Source: Atherinomorus stipes (lineage: Eukaryota; Chordata; Actinopteri; Atheriniformes; Atherinidae). From it: a stretch of DNA of 64,000 bases. Under the pieces are notes generated by a model, which ran no database searches, was not told where the DNA came from, and worked only from the letters and a program-made list of their open reading frames with translations. Position 1 is the first letter of the stretch, and each line of letters opens with the position of its first letter. The stretch is taken from the NCBI GenBank assembly GCA_023101725.1, contig JALJCO010010480.1, positions 153,501 to 217,500 on the forward strand, written 5' to 3'. Below, in pieces: positions 1 to 10,853 of this stretch. The position numbers and the translations under genes are program-made.

Positions 1-110
1 ATAATCGAATCGAATCGAGCTAAAAAAGTGAATCGTTAGATTAATCGATGCATCGAAAAAATAATCGATAGATTAATCGTTTAAAAAATAATCGTTTAAC
101 ACAGCCCTAG
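1..110. repeat. End of a hAT-type MITE, cut by the window edge
   Basis: The first 110 bases are a dense run of TCGAT/AATCG motifs ending in cagccctag. This is the usual terminus of fish hAT MITEs whose ends read CTAGGGCTG. Only one end is present because the window starts inside the element. A related but distinct element lies at 39057-39689. Bases 111-369 after it are AT-rich and show nothing recognisable. Confidence 0.6.
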
Positions 111-369
111 TTGTAAGGGTTACGGAAGTATGGTTACATAATTATTCTTTTCTTAATTTCATTGTAAATCTAGATGCTTTGGTATTATAAACTTATTTAG
201 TTTTTGCTTTTTTCTTTTAAAATGTTTGCTTAATATTGTATTTTAATTTTGTTAACCTGTTTTTGTTGATTGTATGTTCAAAATTTATGTTGATCTAGAC
301 AACCAGAATAATAGTCTTCAGTGGTGAAGACTAATGGGGATCCATAATAAACTAAACTAAACTATGTTT

Positions 370-905
370 GGTAAACAGGTTTCCCTTGTTAAAGACGCTG
401 CGTCTCACTGGGACTTACCTGTAAATACAGTTTTTAAATGAAAATTTAATTTAGCTACTTTATCAGTAAACTGATAACTTTCATTATTCACATGCTTTGA
501 ATTTTAATATTCAAAGTATATTTGAAGTAACAGGACAAACTTCAGGAATTATTTCCCCTACAGCATAAAAGATGAAATATTTACATATTTACATCTGAAA
601 AGACATTTTTTTCACCACAGGCAGGAGCTCATCACCAAACATGGACATGTTCCCCCTTTATGGTTCAAAATGTCACATGCTGCAATGAATTATGGGCAAT
701 TTTCTCCAGTGATGTCTGCATGGATGCGGACTTCACTGAAGTGTGGATTGAGGGTGCAAACGGGGCGTGATGGACTTCCGCCCTGGAGACCTGGGACACA
801 CGACGCACTTCAACCCCTCAACGTGAGCGCAGTCTAGGGGTGCAAGGGTGGAAGTGGGGGTGTTGGGACAGGACGATAGACTCGGTGTGGCAGGTTAGAA
901 GATGA
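370..905 (+). repeat. Dispersed repeat A, plus-strand copy
   Basis: This roughly 535-bp block recurs in inverted orientation at about 59176-59684. Shared landmarks include aaagacgctgcgtctca, cccctacagcataaaa, ggcaggagctcatcacc and gggacaggac. I see no coding capacity conserved in both copies and no clear terminal repeats, so the family is unknown. It is probably a non-autonomous transposon or a fragment of one. Confidence 0.7.
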
Positions 906-2497
906 CTGGCTTCATGACATCATCAACATGGCCTCCTGCTGCATCATCCAGCCTGATAGCTGCTCTGTGTGGACGCAGACGTCCCGCTCTGCTCAGGTCT
1001 GTGGCTCTGGTGTCGCTGGAATCTGGGTCGCGCCAAATGCATCAAGAAAAGAGCGACGTCTGTGAACGTGACCTGTGCGTGTGAGCGTGCACGCTCCCTT
1101 GCTGTCGCTTGCTCAAAGGCAGGAGGAGAGTACAGCTGTACTGTGGAATGGTACGACAGTCTGGTCCCAGTCTCATTATCAATGGGAAACACCGGAGAGT
1201 GTAACTGGTCAATACTGTTTTAATAAACCTCGCCTTTAGCTTAAAGAAATATTTCATTCATTCCCAGCTCATCTGGATTCTGTTTCACAGTTCAGTTAAA
1301 GATGTGTCGCTGATTACAGCTTGAACTAGCAACAAGGTCTTTACAAAGTTCAGCTGCCCGGTTAACCATTTCATAGCACCACAGCCACATAAAATTCTAG
1401 AGGAAACACTGTATCAACATCACTGCTAAAGAATACAAAGAATAAAGAGAAAATAAATGAATATGTTCACCTGAATCAAAATAAATGAACCATATTATGA
1501 TCAAATCACAGAGCTAGACATCATCATTGATGCTCCGAGAATGGGATATAAAATGAAGAACGCCTCCTCAAACCGCCACTACATGGAGCTCTAACACAAC
1601 AAATGAATCCAGTCTGTAGTTTTCCATTAACCAGCAGAGCTATCCCTGTTCGTTCACTGGAATTACCTGTGGAGTTACACTTCACCTCAACTTCTAAAAC
1701 ACACACTGAGATTTAAAAGAGAACAAATGACAGAAACTCAGAGAAACTACCGTCCTGCTGGTAAGGAGAGATTTCTGACAACTTGGTTAGAATTAAATTT
1801 GATGTTTGCCAAAATTTATTACTATATAGTTTATTTAATTCATAGTTCTGCTTTCAGAGTAACAGAGCAAAGATGAATTTTTGTTGTCATATTTGTTTAA
1901 AAGCAAACTTTATTTTCTCAGTTCAGTCGTGGAGAGAAAGCAAGACTCAAAGAAAAGAAAACATGTAAAAAGCACATGAACCCACAGAGCCCCCACTCCA
2001 ACAACCTCTCCTCACTAAGCATCAAACATCATATCAGCAACATCCCACTAAGTTGTGGACATTCTCACCTCCCTTCCCACGAGGCCTTCCTGCATAACTT
2101 CTCTGTCCGATCCTTCCTCCGCTCCCTCCGTCATGTCTCCCAGCGGGCTGGGAGTGTCCTCTGGCCTCCGCACAGGACACAAACCAACAACCGTCAGTAT
2201 CCAACATATGTCGGAGTCACCACTGGAGTTTGAACAGCAGTTAAATCATGTTGCAGAGAAAAGCTTGTAATGAAGTCAAGCGGATCTTCCAGATCTTCCA
2301 GCTACACCCACATTCAGCTGTCGTGGTGTCCAGACCACCTGCTGGACTCCTCTCAGTCTGACAGGAATGTTTTCAGGATACTGTAACCCAGTATCTATGC
2401 TGGAACCGGCCTCGAGACGGCCCCAGTGTGATAGGCTGGTTGAGGCAACGTGTTTACATCATTACTATGGAGGGTGAAGGGTGACAAAATTAAATAC
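906..2497. other. No gene recognised
   Basis: There are only short overlapping open frames on both strands (up to about 85 codons), with no conserved domain and no clear splice-linked coding exons. The composition is ordinary for the window. No repeat family was recognised by eye. Confidence 0.5.
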
Positions 2498-2745
2498 ATA
2501 AATGTATCATGAAATACATATCTGTGAATCTCCCATTAATTAATTAAATGTATAATTATTTTCTTAAAAACATCATTAAATAACTAAATTTACCACTAAG
2601 TAATTAAATATATCATTAAATAATTAAATACATCAATAAGTAATTAAATATATCATGAAATGATGAAATATGCAATTAAATAATTAAATGTCCCATGAAA
2701 TAATTAAATATTTATTTTAAAATAATGAATTTAAATACTTTAAAT
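2498..2745. repeat. AT-rich degenerate tandem repeat
   Basis: About 250 bp built from imperfect copies of a unit like taattaaatatatcat(g/t)aaa, with variable spacing. It is a low-complexity tract and explains the lack of open frames here. Confidence 0.75.
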
Positions 2746-2849
2746 TTAAATGACATTTTAAAGTAAACTTTTATTTAAAGATATATTGAATTATTTCAGT
2801 TTATTTAATTATTTCATGGCCTGTTGACTGTTTCGTGTTCGGTTTCAAC

Positions 2850-3121
2850 ATGGCGACTCCGTTCATGCCTGCCTGAATGAGATCTGTGCTGAACTGATTA
2901 GAGACATTTTAGACGAAGCTAGGGACATAGAGGCTGGAGTTACTCAACCACAGTTTGAGGTGGATAAATTAGAACAGTTTTATCACTATTTACCAGAGTG
3001 ACTACAAATTTACAAGAAGTATAAGCGGTTTTCCACCGCACAACCTGAAACACCTGCAACAGGTGTTGTGCCAAAAAGCACCCCTCTCTCAAGAAGAGCA
3101 GTGACAGCCACTAAACAGTAG
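2850..3121 (+). pseudogene. Orphan coding-like fragment, broken
   Basis: An ATG at 2850 opens a short frame (MATPFMPA) that stops at 2874. One base out of phase, a second frame runs from about 2873 to a TAG at 3119-3121. It has protein-like composition, including ELIRDILDEARDIEAG, FEVDKLEQFYHYLPE and LQIYKKYKRF. That frame contains one in-frame TGA at 2999-3001. Charged and amphipathic residues with clean codon phasing over about 80 codons look like a decayed exon or transposon ORF rather than chance. I do not recognise the family. One frameshift and one stop make it non-functional as read. Confidence 0.45.
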
Positions 3122-3332
3122 ATGGTGCATATTCATTCATGTTTTATAGAAGATCCTATTAATAATCTGTACCAACCTGTTAATAAATAAATAAATGACT
3201 TAATAGATAAATAAGGGGGGATGGGGGGAATCTAACAGCAAAATTTAAATGTTTTTAGACCTACTTTGAAAAAACTAGATTAACAGATGAGGGTGCATAC
3301 GCTCTGACCTCAAGACCTCTGTATCAGGGGTC

Positions 3333-3806
3333 TTGTTCACGAGTGAGGTAAAAATGGAGCGGGAGATGGACAGACGGATCGGTGCGGCGTCTGCAGTGAT
3401 GAAGACTCTGCATCGGTCCGTCGTGGTGAAGAAGGAGCTGAAGAAGGAGAAGCTCTGGATTTACCGTCCATCTACGTTCCTACCCTCACCTATGGCCATG
3501 AGCTGTGGGTCATGACCCAAAGAACCAGATCGCAGGTACAAGCGGCCGAAATGAGTTTCCTCCACAGGGGGGCCTGGCTCTCCCTTAGAGATGGGGGGAG
3601 GAGCTCAGTCATCCGGGAGGGACTCAAAGTAGAGCCGCTGCTCCTCCGTATAGAGAGGAGCCAGATGAGGAGGCTCGGGCATCTGGTTTGGATGCCTCCT
3701 GGACGCCTCCCTGGTGAGGTGTTCCAGGCACGTCCCAACCCCGGGGGAGACCCAGGACACGCTGGAGAGACTACGTCTCCCGGCTGGCCTGGGAACGCCT
3801 CGGGTC
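3333..3806 (+). pseudogene. LINE ORF2 C-terminal fragment
   Basis: Plus-strand translation gives MEREMDRRIGAASAVMKTL, then TYGHELWVMTQRTRSQVQA, EMSFLHRG, REGLKVEPLLLRIERSQMRR and LGHLVWMPPGRLPGEVF. This is the highly repeated region after the reverse transcriptase in a common fish non-LTR retrotransposon. It is the tail of ORF2, whose full protein copies element RNA into DNA at the nick site. The polymerase and endonuclease domains are absent and there are stops and frame changes (for example at 3513), so this is a dead 5'-truncated copy. Confidence 0.8.
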
Positions 3807-3810
3807 CAAA

Positions 3811-4195
3811 ATAAAATAAAGTACAAATTTGTACCATTTCAACCCTAAGGGTACCTGCAGCATTGAAAAATGTGTATAGCTTGTACAGTAACTATAAATA
3901 GCAGTACTTCTAAACAATAGTATAATTATAGTTATTATATTATGATTTTCATAATAATCATAGGAAGCATGGTAATAATTATATGTATAATTATATATGT
4001 GTTTGTCCTAATATTTATATAATAATTATTCATTTATTATTAGCATCTTTGATTGTTGTCATAATCTCTATTTTATTGACTTTTGATAAGGTACAAAAAT
4101 GGATCAGGACCGAAGGTACAGAAATGTCTTTCAGAAAGGAACCCCCCCCAGTGACAAACTTTGTACCCTTTTCATTACAAATTGGTACCTCTATT
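3811..4195 (+). repeat. Dispersed repeat B, copy 1
   Basis: The segment from gtacaaatttgtaccatttc to about ctttgtacccttttcatt is closely repeated at about 45215-45605. Shared blocks include ctaagggtacctgcagc, gcagtacttctaaaca and ggtacagaaatgtctttc. The ends are rich in the palindrome GGTAC, suggesting a non-autonomous DNA element of unknown superfamily. Confidence 0.75.
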
Positions 4196-4196
4196 T

Positions 4197-4275
4197 TTGA
4201 GTGTATACATGTATATATTTATATATGTATATATATTTATATATATATATTTTATATATATATATATATATCATC
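4197..4275. repeat. TA/TATG microsatellite
   Basis: About 75 bp of alternating TA with scattered TG and TTTA. It produces spurious YIYIYI open frames on both strands. Confidence 0.9.
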
Positions 4276-4289
4276 TGAAAAAAGCAACA

Positions 4290-4945
4290 ATACACAAATA
4301 TCTTATGAAAATCACAATGTTGCTTTTTAAATGTGGTCCAACAGAAATAATGAAAACAAAAAATAAAACAAGTAAACAAGCATCATGGGGCTCCTGGTTT
4401 AAGATTTTGCTGAGTAACACTTTGAGCCAATCACTGCAATCAGGTGTTTCTGTAACGTTCAATAAGACTTCAACACCTGTTGACAGGTATGTTGGTCCAT
4501 GTTCATGAGGAGGGTGCTCTTATTGGTCGGGGATAGTTTTGTTTGTATCTTAAAATTATTCTTTTCAACTATGATTCTAAAGATTTTCACCAACTAAATT
4601 ATAATTTAGTAAATTTTCATTTGTTATTACTTTTAGTTTCTCTTTTTTGAATTAATATATATCGGAGTTTGCATGTTCTCCCCGTGTATGTGTGGGTTCT
4701 CTTCAGGTTCTCCGGCTTCCTCCCACCATCCAAAAACATGATGTTGGGTTAGTCATCACTCTTAATTGTCTCTGGGAGTGAATGTGAGCGTGTGGTTGTC
4801 TGTCTTCTCTCTCTGTCTGTCTCTGTCTCTTGGCCCTGCGACAGACTGGTGACCCGTCCAGGTGTACCTGCAGAAAACGAATGACTAAAATGAAGTTAGC
4901 ATTTTCTTTCACTGAAGGGTATGAATAATTTTGAGGACTGTATAT
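4290..4945 (+). mobile_element. Tc1-type MITE family 1, copy A (interrupted)
   Basis: Carries the family core: aaacaagtaaacaagcat, ggggctcc, caatcactgcaatcagg and gacaggtatgttggtcc. The 3' terminus ends gggtatgaataattttgagg. The 5' terminus is missing or replaced by the adjacent TA repeat. About 210 bp of an unrelated repeat (4662-4870) interrupts it before its 3' end. Full copies have TA-flanked ends like cagtcgtcctcaaaatt, as expected of Tc1/mariner-type termini. Confidence 0.8.
4662..4870 (+). repeat. Non-LTR-like dispersed repeat nested in MITE copy A
   Basis: Starts cggagtttgcatgttctccc, continues through ctcccaccatccaaaaacat, and ends ccctgcgacagactggtgac followed by ccgtccaggtgtacc. 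This is one of the commonest dispersed sequences in teleost genomes. It sits inside the MITE core and so inserted later. I do not name its family. Confidence 0.75.
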
Positions 4946-5919
4946 ATAAAAAGCTTAACTCCCTCTTACGAGGCCATGGGCCCAAACGGAGGATATTCAG
5001 TGAGTCTTCTGCAGCAGTGGGACTCCGATATGCAATGCACCCTCTATAATTACGACCCTGACCACCACAGAGCACTGCCCAACTTTTCTTTCATGGAAGT
5101 GCAGCCGCCAACAACAGTTGATGTTCGCAGCATACAGAAAAAGGAAACGAAGCATTCACAGACGGAATACAAGAAAAAAATACATTTTATTTCACAATTC
5201 ATACGGAGCACAAAACACTCAAAATGAAATCTCTCAAAGGGAAGCCCCTCATGATGGGATTACAGGACAACGGACAGGTAGTCACAAACCTGAAAGCACA
5301 AAAACAAACCATGTTATGGATGGCACCACATGAAACTGGACCAATCAAAACCCAGACAGTCATCTCCTCTACATGCCAACAGAATAAACTACTTTTCTTG
5401 GAGATTATGAAAATGTGAACAACCTCATAGACAGAAGGCAGCGTACCTCACAGCTTATCAACAGGTTAGGAGAGCTTTCGGCTTCTGTGTTGGCAGCTAC
5501 AGAGAAAACAGGGTTGTATACACAGTCCTCCATGTGTTCAGACACCCTGGACTCCAGAAGATGCTGAAGGACATCCGGAGTAATGCTTTGTTTCTAAGGA
5601 CCAGATAAAGTCACGATCAAAGTTAAAGACACACGACAGAAATTTTATCAGTTTTCTCAGTGACCCCCCCCATCAGCAGCTAAACTAGCATCTTCATTGT
5701 ACCTGAACTGTGGTTCCCTCCAGCCAGTAAAAGACAGTCTTATCTTGTCTCTTGTTCTGTCCCTTCCTCTCTTTCTTCTCCTTCCTCCGGTGATGTTTCC
5801 TTGCGTTTCTTTGCTGAATCTGACATGATGCGTTCATGTCTGGTTCATTTCCGTTTGAATGTTGGTGTGACATCAGAACGAGATAGAAATGCAGTTTCTA
5901 AGGTCATAATTTTGCAAAA
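4946..5919. other. No gene recognised
   Basis: Contains only short, low-information open frames (for example 4931-5227 and 5224-5418, plus strand) without recognisable motifs. Bases 5920 onward join the fold-back element. Confidence 0.4.
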
Positions 5920-7256
5920 GCACACATAAGCGCATTCACGAAACTACGGAAGCCTCTGTGTTCAGAGCCTACTCTGCCAATAATGCAAGCGTAGAAGAAG
6001 AAATGTGCTGTTTACATTGTCCAAGAGGGGTTGGATATTAAAGCAGAACTCAGTAACTTCAGCTCGGGGCTCCCCCTAGTGGCGTCCTTTCATTGTCATA
6101 AAGTTCAACCCCCCCTACACCCCCACAGCACACAGACGGCTTCTCTACCTGTCTTTCCTCTATTCTGATCCCTGGATATTTTTCTAAGCGTTTACTAGCT
6201 TGTTGTTGCTACGTTGCTGCGTTGTTAGCAGCTCCTCGTCTCCCTCTGCTCAAAGCAAAGTCCTGTATCTTCTGAAACGGGACGTTTTACCCGCGATTTG
6301 CGGGCAAATATGCCGTGGATTATATTTTTCTCTGGTGTTGGCGAGTAGCAGGTAAGAATACGAACTTTTATTTACTTTTTGCGGACGTGACAAGTGATTA
6401 TTGAGCCTGAAGCAGTGATGCTTCACCCGGCGCCCAGGCAGCGCAGCTACGTGAATCACTCTGGTCCAGCAAAGAGTTGGTTATGAGAGCCAGGAGCCGT
6501 GTTTAGGTGGTGGAAGATAAAGAAATGTTTTCTTCGGATTAGCGCTGGTAGTCTGGTTCAGATCAGAGCTGGTAGTCTGGTTCAAATCAGAGCTGGAAGC
6601 AGCTCGGTAGATAGGGGACCTGAGAACCGTACAGCGGTTTCTGTTGTCGCAAGTTCTGCTCGGGTCGGCGCAGGCAAAGTTGTTTTTAGCTGCTCGCAGG
6701 CCAGAGGCCCCGGCGGGAGGGGGGGGGGCATTGAATCGCTCTGTAAACACTTTGTTTAGCCCCACGGGGATTCCGACAAGCATTTATTGAGGTAAAAAAA
6801 GTTACTGAGTTTCCCCTTTAATTTAAAACAAAGAAAGAAAGAAAAAGAACGCGTGATCTCGTCTGCCGCGGCTTCCGTAGTTTCGTGAAAGCGCATCGGC
6901 GTGCTTGCAGGAGATGCGATGTAGTACTGATGTAGTACTGATGTAGTACTGTTTAGGCTCTAAAAATATTCTAAATGATGTGGTTTCGAGTAAATTCTGG
7001 ACGCTACCCACTCAGGACACTTGGATTACATTGGACGAGCAGTATGGAGGAATATTGACAAGTTTTTGTGGACTTTTATGGACCTTTTTGTTTTGAGTCT
7101 GGCACTTCCATTATATGAAAGTTGGGGGGAAACGAGAAGCCTTCCTGATCTCCGGCTGCATTTGAGATATTAAAAAAGTGCTCCAGAGTCTTTCTCACCA
7201 TGAGGGGAAATGGAAGATAAAGTTACATCATTCTGTGGGTGAACTATTCCTTTAAA
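5920..7256. mobile_element. Fold-back element family F, copy 1 (interrupted)
   Basis: Left-arm remnant 5920-6041 matches the complete copy at 52679-53593 (cattcacgaaactacggaag, gagcctactctgcc). Right arm 6822-7256 matches the right arm there (ctgccgcggcttccgtag, actcaggacacttggatt, caccatgaggggaa). The middle is occupied by a separate TTAA-flanked element, so this is a nested insertion. The right arm holds three tandem copies of gatgtagtact at about 6916-6950. Confidence 0.8.
6042..6817. mobile_element. T2/Kolobok-like TTAA MITE nested in fold-back copy 1
   Basis: Flanked by TTAA at 6038-6041 and 6818-6821. The ends are inverted: left agcagaactcagtaactt, right (reverse complement) aggggaaactcagtaactt. 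The outer consensus with target is TTAAAGGRR-like, as described for the T2/Kolobok MITEs of Xenopus. The interior is CpG-rich and includes a short tandem of gctggtagtctggttca at about 6545-6595. No transposase is present, so it is non-autonomous. Confidence 0.75.
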
Positions 7257-7856
7257 ATTGTTTCACTTGGTACTTTCAATTTAAATGTGTTGTGTTTTAT
7301 TCTTATACTGATAAACATGTTAGTTTGTAACACATTATGACAATGAAATGAAAATCCCATGTTTTAATAGAATGAAGCTTCACAAACCTTAGTGTTGATA
7401 TAAACTCCACAAGGACAGGAGATGAAATAGCTGGTGATGCTCAGGTTGTTCCTGCAAGATTGACAAGCATGACCAAGTTGAACATGTACTGAGAAGGCAG
7501 AGGAAGCCACTGGTTTGGAAACTCATTTACATTAGTTGTAGTAAATTAGATCAAAGAAATGAGGCTGTAACGGTACATGTATTTGTGTCAAACTGTTCGG
7601 TACACGACTCTCAGTTTGGCACAACCCTGTACCGAACTGTTGGGCACAGGATTTATTTAGCTCTTTATTGTTTAATTAAGTTTGTGTGCCACCGGACATA
7701 GCTGTGCATCTGACAACTTTCTAAATCAATGCAAAAATAAATCAAAAACAGAAATATCAAAATAAATCCTATCATGCAAAAAGGTTAATAGAAAACAAGG
7801 CAATGTCCTCTGAATTCAAATGTTCCCTGTGTTCCCCCTCCCATTCTGCAGGCCTG

Positions 7857-8288
7857 GGCCCGGTTGTTCAATTCTCGGTTATTTTAACCATGGTTACCCC
7901 TAAAGGCGGTTAGTCCTTAACCTGTGTTGCTAACCGACTGTTAAATATGCGTTGTTCAAAGCATGGTTAGTCATGCCGTCAGCTAACAGCACCGTCAAAG
8001 TTAACCATAGGGTTAGCACCACTGGTTAGCACCAATGTATCCCATAATTCCCCATTTTGTTTACTTCTGGTATTGCAAAAAGTAATGTTGTACATCTGTG
8101 TCTCTATTGCTGTGAGGAAGACACGGGGGGCCGACTCTCACTTTATTTTCCCACCGTGAACAGAGCTGCTGTTAGCCACAACACACTCTTCCTCATCCCC
8201 CAGTCTCTCCATCCTTCCCCGTTCTCTTCACACTCCTGTGCCCCCCCCCGGCTGGTTAAAAGATAACGGAGTTTTGAACAACTGGGCC
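7857..8288. mobile_element. Harbinger-like MITE (candidate)
   Basis: Inverted ends: left gggcccggttgttcaa, right (reverse complement) gggcccagttgttcaa. It also has sub-terminal inverted ggttaacc-like motifs. A 3-bp CTG is present at both outer edges. GGGCC-type ends with a 3-bp duplication suggest PIF/Harbinger, but the usual TWA target is not seen. Confidence 0.55.
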
Positions 8289-8489
8289 CTGGTGGACAGG
8301 GCTGGACTGGGACAAACAATCTGCCCGGGCATTTTGTAAAAGACTGGCCCACCAGGTATCGATGGAAAGACGATGAAGCCTCTGAATGAAAACAAGTGCT
8401 TGTAAACTGTCTTGTTTGTGTATATGTACTTGTATAATAAAATTAAATCTAAACCTTCCTCCCACCATCTAAATCAACTGTCCCCAATT

Positions 8490-9548
8490 CAGGGGCCCCC
8501 GCAGAAATTTTTTCTAGGGGTGACCAGAGAAAATAGCAGGGTGGCCAAGGGTTATTAAAGGATAAGTTTTGTTTCCTCCAACCTGGACTTTATTTCTGGA
8601 ATTTATACAGAGTAGCCTACGTGCATTTACTCATCAGTAACTTTTCTGCATCACTCTGACTCCTTTGGACACTATTTATATTAGTCGTAGATCCGCGTAT
8701 ATCCACATAATGGCAGTGAAGGGGGCAGAATGAATGAGCCTCTGGCATTATCTGCAGCAAACTTCCTTAATTTCAACAATACACTGTAAAAACTCAAATC
8801 TTACCAAGTATATTTTTCTAATTTCTGATCAAAATATCTCATCACACTCAAAATAAGACAAAGAGAAACATTTCAGTGAGATATAGGAACTTGTTTTAAG
8901 ACAAATGCATCTTATTTCAAGAAAGAAAAGAAAGAAAATTTCACTTGTTCCATTGGCAGAATTTTTTTTTTGGCTTATTACTGTACAAGCAAAATAAAAT
9001 GTGGGGTTTTTTTTTTGGGTTTTTTTTTTTTTTTTTTACTTATTTTAAGAGTGGTCAGGACTTTTTTTTACTTGTAATAAGCATTTCAGTGTGTGTGTCG
9101 CAAACAAATGACTTCACAAAACTTCACTATGAAGCCTCAATGTGACACCTAATATGAACAAACTAAATGGGGGTAGTGTGGGGTCGGCACAATGAGGGTA
9201 AGTAGGTGCTGATGTGAAAGGGGCATTAGAAACTGGTGGGGGCAGTTCTGGGCACCTTCCTAGATGAATTTGCATAAGAAAGGCCGAGTTGATTAGGCAT
9301 AACAGACCTGTGGGGGACTACGGCAAAACATCAATGGCAGAAAGTGGTAGGTCTGGTGTAATATTTTTATTCATTTTATTTTTATTAGCCTATAAAGATT
9401 TTGACAAATATAAACAAAGCCTGCTGCACCATAGTAATAGTACATAAAAATTGATATAAATGAGAAAATCTCATTTTTGCAGGGGTGGCCAGTGGGGTGG
9501 CCAGCTTTTTGTACAGGGGGGCACTGGCCACCCCTGGGGGCGTCCCTG
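8490..9548. mobile_element. hAT-type non-autonomous element, 1059 bp
   Basis: A perfect 8-bp target duplication, ccccaatt, flanks it (8482-8489 and 9549-9556). The ends are imperfect inverted repeats beginning caggg(g/a)(c/g). The interior includes a long T tract (about 9007-9038) and no transposase frame. The 8-bp duplication and CAGGG ends place it with hAT elements. Confidence 0.8.
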
Positions 9549-10675
9549 CCCCAATTAGCGGCCCGCGGGCCACATCTGGCCTGCGAGAGCAAAATGTCTG
9601 GCCCGCGAGGACCCAGTGAGACAATGTGATACACTTCAAAAAGGGGAAATAAAGCATGTTTGGTTCTATTTTAGTGTTTCCAACCATTACGCCCCCCTCC
9701 CCTACTAGACCTGGTTTACCCGGTGAACATGACAGCATCATAGCTGCTGTGTGTGTGTTCCTCTCAGAGTTTCTCCGATACCCCCCCCCCACGTCCTCGC
9801 ATGGGGCTCCAGCACCACGGACAGAGTTCGCGTCAGAAAACACATGAACCACTTCAGAATCAGACACTAATATCAGTGTTTTTAAACTCTACCAGGGACA
9901 AAGATGTTGTTAGGCTGTTTTAGAGAAACTGGAGCCCCTGAAACATTCTAGATTGAATAGATTTCATTATTGGCTTTGTAACAAAGCCCACATGTACTTT
10001 TAATAGTTTTATTCTTGTTGGGCTGATGATGATCACACTATTTCCCAGCTAACTTGAACGCAGCACGGCTGTGAGCTGCGTCTTAGGTTTCATTTCTCTG
10101 TCCTGTTCGTGGTCGCCGGCCGGTTTAAATCAGCTTCTCTGGTGTGAGAACCAACAGCAGTTTATGGAGGTCTTCAGGTCTGTGTTAGTTTAATCGGTGA
10201 GATGGAGGAGGAAGCAGTCGCTCCTGGAGGAGCAGACGGAGTTTCTCCTCCTGCAGAGAATTCCCATCACCGTAGGAGCTTAAAATGGATCAGCTGTAGG
10301 TGTTTATTCCAGCATGTTATCTGAGATGTGAACTTTAAGGATGTTTAACACGACTCCACTGCAGGAAACGGTTTCATTAGGACTTTGAACAAAAATTAAC
10401 CTTTTCTGTCATCAGTGGGGTTTTACTCACCACGTTTCAGTCATTTATTGATGATTATTCTTGATTATTCTGTGATGAAGTTCAGAAATGTGACGTGCCT
10501 TCTAGTGTTGTTTGCAATTCATCGATCCGGCGAAGCATCACGATGGGTCATGTGACATTTTGGCATGGATTTATTTGCTGTGATGGTTTTACATGGAAAA
10601 CGAAACCATAAAAAAGTAGAAGGAACCATGACGCGCTCCCGCCGCCACGCAGACAGTTCAAGGAGTGACACACAA
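9549..10675. other. No gene recognised
   Basis: A 160-codon minus-strand open frame (9867-9385) overlaps the hAT end and has no recognisable domain. The stretch 9556-9650 (gcggcccgcgggccacat...) resembles a dispersed repeat. Nothing else is identifiable. Confidence 0.45.
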
Positions 10676-10853
10676 CAGGGAGTGGGTAGCCTCGTGGTAG
10701 TGTCATGGGCTTTGGCTTCGAGTCCCCGACCTGACTCCTGGGTGAACCACTGTGGACCCCTGAGCAAGGTCCTTAACCCCACCAACTGCTCCCCGGGCGC
10801 TTTCCCCAAATTCCTCAGCATGATCACACTTTCAGGGATTAAAGCAAATTAAA
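10676..10853 (+). mobile_element. tRNA-derived SINE
   Basis: The head has a tRNA-like A box (agcctcgtggtagtg) and B box (gcttcgagtcc). A fish SINE body follows: gagcaaggtccttaacccc and actgctccccgggcgc. Such elements are transcribed by RNA polymerase III from the internal A/B boxes and moved by a partner LINE. No target duplication was identified by eye. Confidence 0.8.
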
